A stretch of DNA of 7,605 nucleotides, from positions 1 to 7,605 of the forward strand of contig DUSG01000130.1 of the NCBI GenBank assembly GCA_012842725.1, given 5' to 3'. The notes below the pieces were generated by a model. The model saw nothing but the letters and a program-made list of their open reading frames with translations, was not told the origin of the DNA and searched no databases. How positions within the stretch are numbered: the stretch's first letter is position 1; every line of letters begins with the position of its first letter. The translations under genes were made by a program, and so were the position numbers. Source of the stretch: Clostridiales bacterium (GTDB lineage: Bacteria; Bacillota; Clostridia; Lutisporales; Lutisporaceae). This document shows, piece by piece, positions 6,137 through 7,605 of the stretch.

Positions 6137-7480
6137 TTAATCCTTTAAGCCATCAAAATATTTTCTTACCTGTCCTTCCACATCCCTTATCACTTCTTCC
6201 GGAGTTTTTCCAGACACCAACATTTCTCTTATATTATATTGTATTATAGCATCTATCTCCCACCAATTTTTTATTTTTGGCAAAGGTTCAGCATAATTTA
6301 AGCTAAGATTTATCCTATGCATTTCATCATCTTCAATATAAAGCAAATCTCCTGATTTTCTTGGGGAAAAATATCCGAAATTGACCAAATCCTCAGTAAA
6401 ACTCTTATCTGTTATATACTTGATAAAATCAACACAAGCCTTCATCTTATTAGGATCGCTTTGTTTAAAAATACCATAGCTTAAATATGTACTATTCATA
6501 TATACAGGCAGTTCACAATCGCCAACAGGATATTCAGCCACCGTAAATTCAACATTATACTTTCCTGCCATGTTTCTTATATATTGAACCATCCATGCAT
6601 CAGCCATCAATACTGCGCATTTCCCCTGAAGAAAACTCAATAATGCCTGTTCTCTATTCATTTCTCCAAATTGCGGATGGGTTACCTTATGCACATGTTT
6701 CAATTCATATAGCTTTTTCAGACCCTTTAAAGCTTCAGGGCCGTTAAATGCATAATTTCCATAATCGTCAACAAACCTAGCTCCATCGCTCATCAATATA
6801 CCGTAAACATTATAACAGCCTGAATCAATATATCCATTTATTCCATAGACATTATCGGTGCCTCTTTTCCCCTTTTTGAATGTCAGCTTCTTTAAAATGT
6901 CTAAGAATTCATCATAGGTCCACTGACCTTCCGTAGGTAATTCAACATTTCTCTCTTCAAATATTTTTTTATTGAGAAGCAGCGTGTATCCCTTTGCTGC
7001 CCAAGGAATTCCATATATGCTATCCCTATAGGTAACTTCCTTCAAAGCTTGTTCCTTGTAATCTTTTCTCTCATCCTCGGTAAAATATTGGTCTAACGGC
7101 TCCAAAAACCCTAAAGTAATAAAAAAGCCATCACTACCTACAGGTCCTATATCAGGGTTCGCCCCAATTTTGGCTGAAGCCATAAGCATTGTTCTTCCGT
7201 CTTCTGCAGACAAAGGCCTGAAATCTATGTATATTCCCGGATTGTTTTTCTCAAATTCCTTAATCCTCTTATTTATCCAACCATATTTGCTGCCATTTGT
7301 AGTATCAAGATTTGGATAATCCCAAAAGCTTATTATTCCTTTCCATTCAGGTTCCTTGGTTTCAACTTCATGGCTGCCTTCATAAGTGATATTAAATTTT
7401 TTAAACAATATAGGTCCTGTAATTATATACATTATTATTAAAAAACATAAAAAAAGAGTTAAAACCCTTTTGATTTTCAT
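6137..7480 (-). CDS. Extracellular solute-binding protein of a sugar-type ABC transporter (family 1)
   Basis: The protein resembles the large solute-binding proteins (family 1) that deliver sugars and oligosaccharides to ABC importers. From the ATG at 7480 it has 447 residues. A Lys-Arg start and hydrophobic segment at about 5-23 direct it to the membrane. The mature part contains the usual elements: an IKEFEKNNPGI segment, PDIGPVGSDGF, a GIPWAAKGYTLLLNKKIFEE segment, an FLQGKCAVLMADAW segment, and a C-terminal domain ending near YFDGLKD. The start is decided by GGAGGT at 7493-7488, 7 bases ahead of that ATG; an ATG at 7495, which overlaps this site, would add five residues and is unlikely. 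The only early Cys (residue 12) lies inside the hydrophobic core without Gly, Ala or Ser before it, so there is no classical lipobox and the protein may stay anchored by its N-terminus. No permease or ATPase gene is in view, and the ligand is unknown. Confidence 0.88.
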   Translation of the reverse strand: MKIKRVLTLFLCFLIIMYIITGPILFKKFNITYEGSHEVETKEPEWKGIISFWDYPNLDTTNGSKYGWINKRIKEFEKNNPGIYIDFRPLSAEDGRTMLMASAKIGANPDIGPVGSDGFFITLGFLEPLDQYFTEDERKDYKEQALKEVTYRDSIYGIPWAAKGYTLLLNKKIFEERNVELPTEGQWTYDEFLDILKKLTFKKGKRGTDNVYGINGYIDSGCYNVYGILMSDGARFVDDYGNYAFNGPEALKGLKKLYELKHVHKVTHPQFGEMNREQALLSFLQGKCAVLMADAWMVQYIRNMAGKYNVEFTVAEYPVGDCELPVYMNSTYLSYGIFKQSDPNKMKACVDFIKYITDKSFTEDLVNFGYFSPRKSGDLLYIEDDEMHRINLSLNYAEPLPKIKNWWEIDAIIQYNIREMLVSGKTPEEVIRDVEGQVRKYFDGLKD

Positions 7481-7487
7481 AAAGAAG

Positions 7488-7493
7488 ACCTCC
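7488..7493 (-). promoter_or_regulatory. Shine-Dalgarno site that decides the solute-binding protein start
   Basis: GGAGGT on the minus strand is 7 bases from the ATG at 7480-7478. It overlaps and lies just downstream of the other in-frame ATG at 7495-7493, which therefore has no ribosome binding site of its own. Confidence 0.8.
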
Positions 7494-7500
7494 ATATATT

Positions 7501-7556
7501 AGAACTAAGAACTATGTGATAAGAGCTAAGAACTCAGATCTAAGAACTCAGAAATT
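7501..7556. repeat. Degenerate heptamer tandem repeat (AGAACTA-like), 8 units
   Basis: Read on the plus strand, consecutive 7-base blocks are AGAACTA, AGAACTA, TGTGATA, AGAGCTA, AGAACTC, AGATCTA, AGAACTC and AGAAATT. Five of the eight match the consensus at six or seven positions and the third is the most decayed. The longest exact copy is CTAAGAACTCAGA at 7526-7538 and again at 7540-7552, a 14-base step. It ends 8 bases before the ribosome binding site of the solute-binding protein, so it would be in that gene's leader or promoter region. The remaining bases to the window end (7557-7605) contain no gene that I can support. Confidence 0.8.
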
Positions 7557-7605
7557 AGGGTATTTCTCTTGGGTCTTGACTCGTGTTTTATGTTGCGTTG
7601 CATGG

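Noticed and set aside
7478..7495. ATG at 7495 as start of the solute-binding protein
   Set aside because: It overlaps the GGAGGT site that serves the ATG at 7480 and has no upstream ribosome binding site itself.
7501..7556. CRISPR-like array
   Set aside because: Units are only 7 bases long with no spacers and clear decay, so it is a simple tandem repeat.
7576..7605. Plus-strand promoter beginning TTGACT at 7576-7581
   Set aside because: The hexamer 17 bases later, TGCATG, matches the -10 consensus at only three positions, and no downstream gene is visible before the window ends.

Overview
The window is a compact, AT-rich stretch of bacterial chromosome whose genes all lie on the minus strand. 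The rapZ–yvcK–whiA core, strong AGGAGG-type ribosome binding sites and frequent TTG/GTG starts point to a low-GC Gram-positive bacterium, most likely a member of the Clostridia. No transposase, integrase, phage gene, CRISPR array or RNA gene was seen.

Read in the direction of transcription (high to low coordinates), the window opens with about 125 bases without a gene. These contain a degenerate 7-base tandem repeat immediately upstream of an orphan extracellular solute-binding protein gene (start best placed at 7480). A 103-base spacer follows, with a promoter-like pair and a 12-base-pair inverted repeat. Next come a CofE-like (F420-0:glutamate ligase family) gene and murB, which ends at a clear intrinsic terminator (4375-4406). 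A second transcription unit then runs without a break: PHP-domain phosphoesterase, rapZ (yvcJ), yvcK, signal peptidase I (lepB), whiA, and the first 37 codons of a gene that leaves the window at base 1. Spacers there are 11-23 bases and no terminator interrupts the run.

The shared theme is control of the cell envelope and amino-sugar metabolism. MurB reduces a UDP-GlcNAc derivative. From family knowledge, YvcK-type proteins bind UDP-GlcNAc in Bacillus, RapZ-type proteins are nucleotide-binding regulators tied to glucosamine-6-phosphate supply in enterobacteria, and WhiA affects division and chromosome segregation. Signal peptidase I is an uncommon insertion in this otherwise conserved order.

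Most of the window is ordinary conserved housekeeping DNA. Points deserving a second look are the CofE-like gene lying 2.7 kb from the CofD-fold gene yvcK, the inverted repeat ahead of the CofE-like gene, the heptamer repeat, the lepB insertion, the unusual number of TTG starts (lepB, rapZ, murB), and the solute-binding protein lacking a lipobox and any transporter partner in view.
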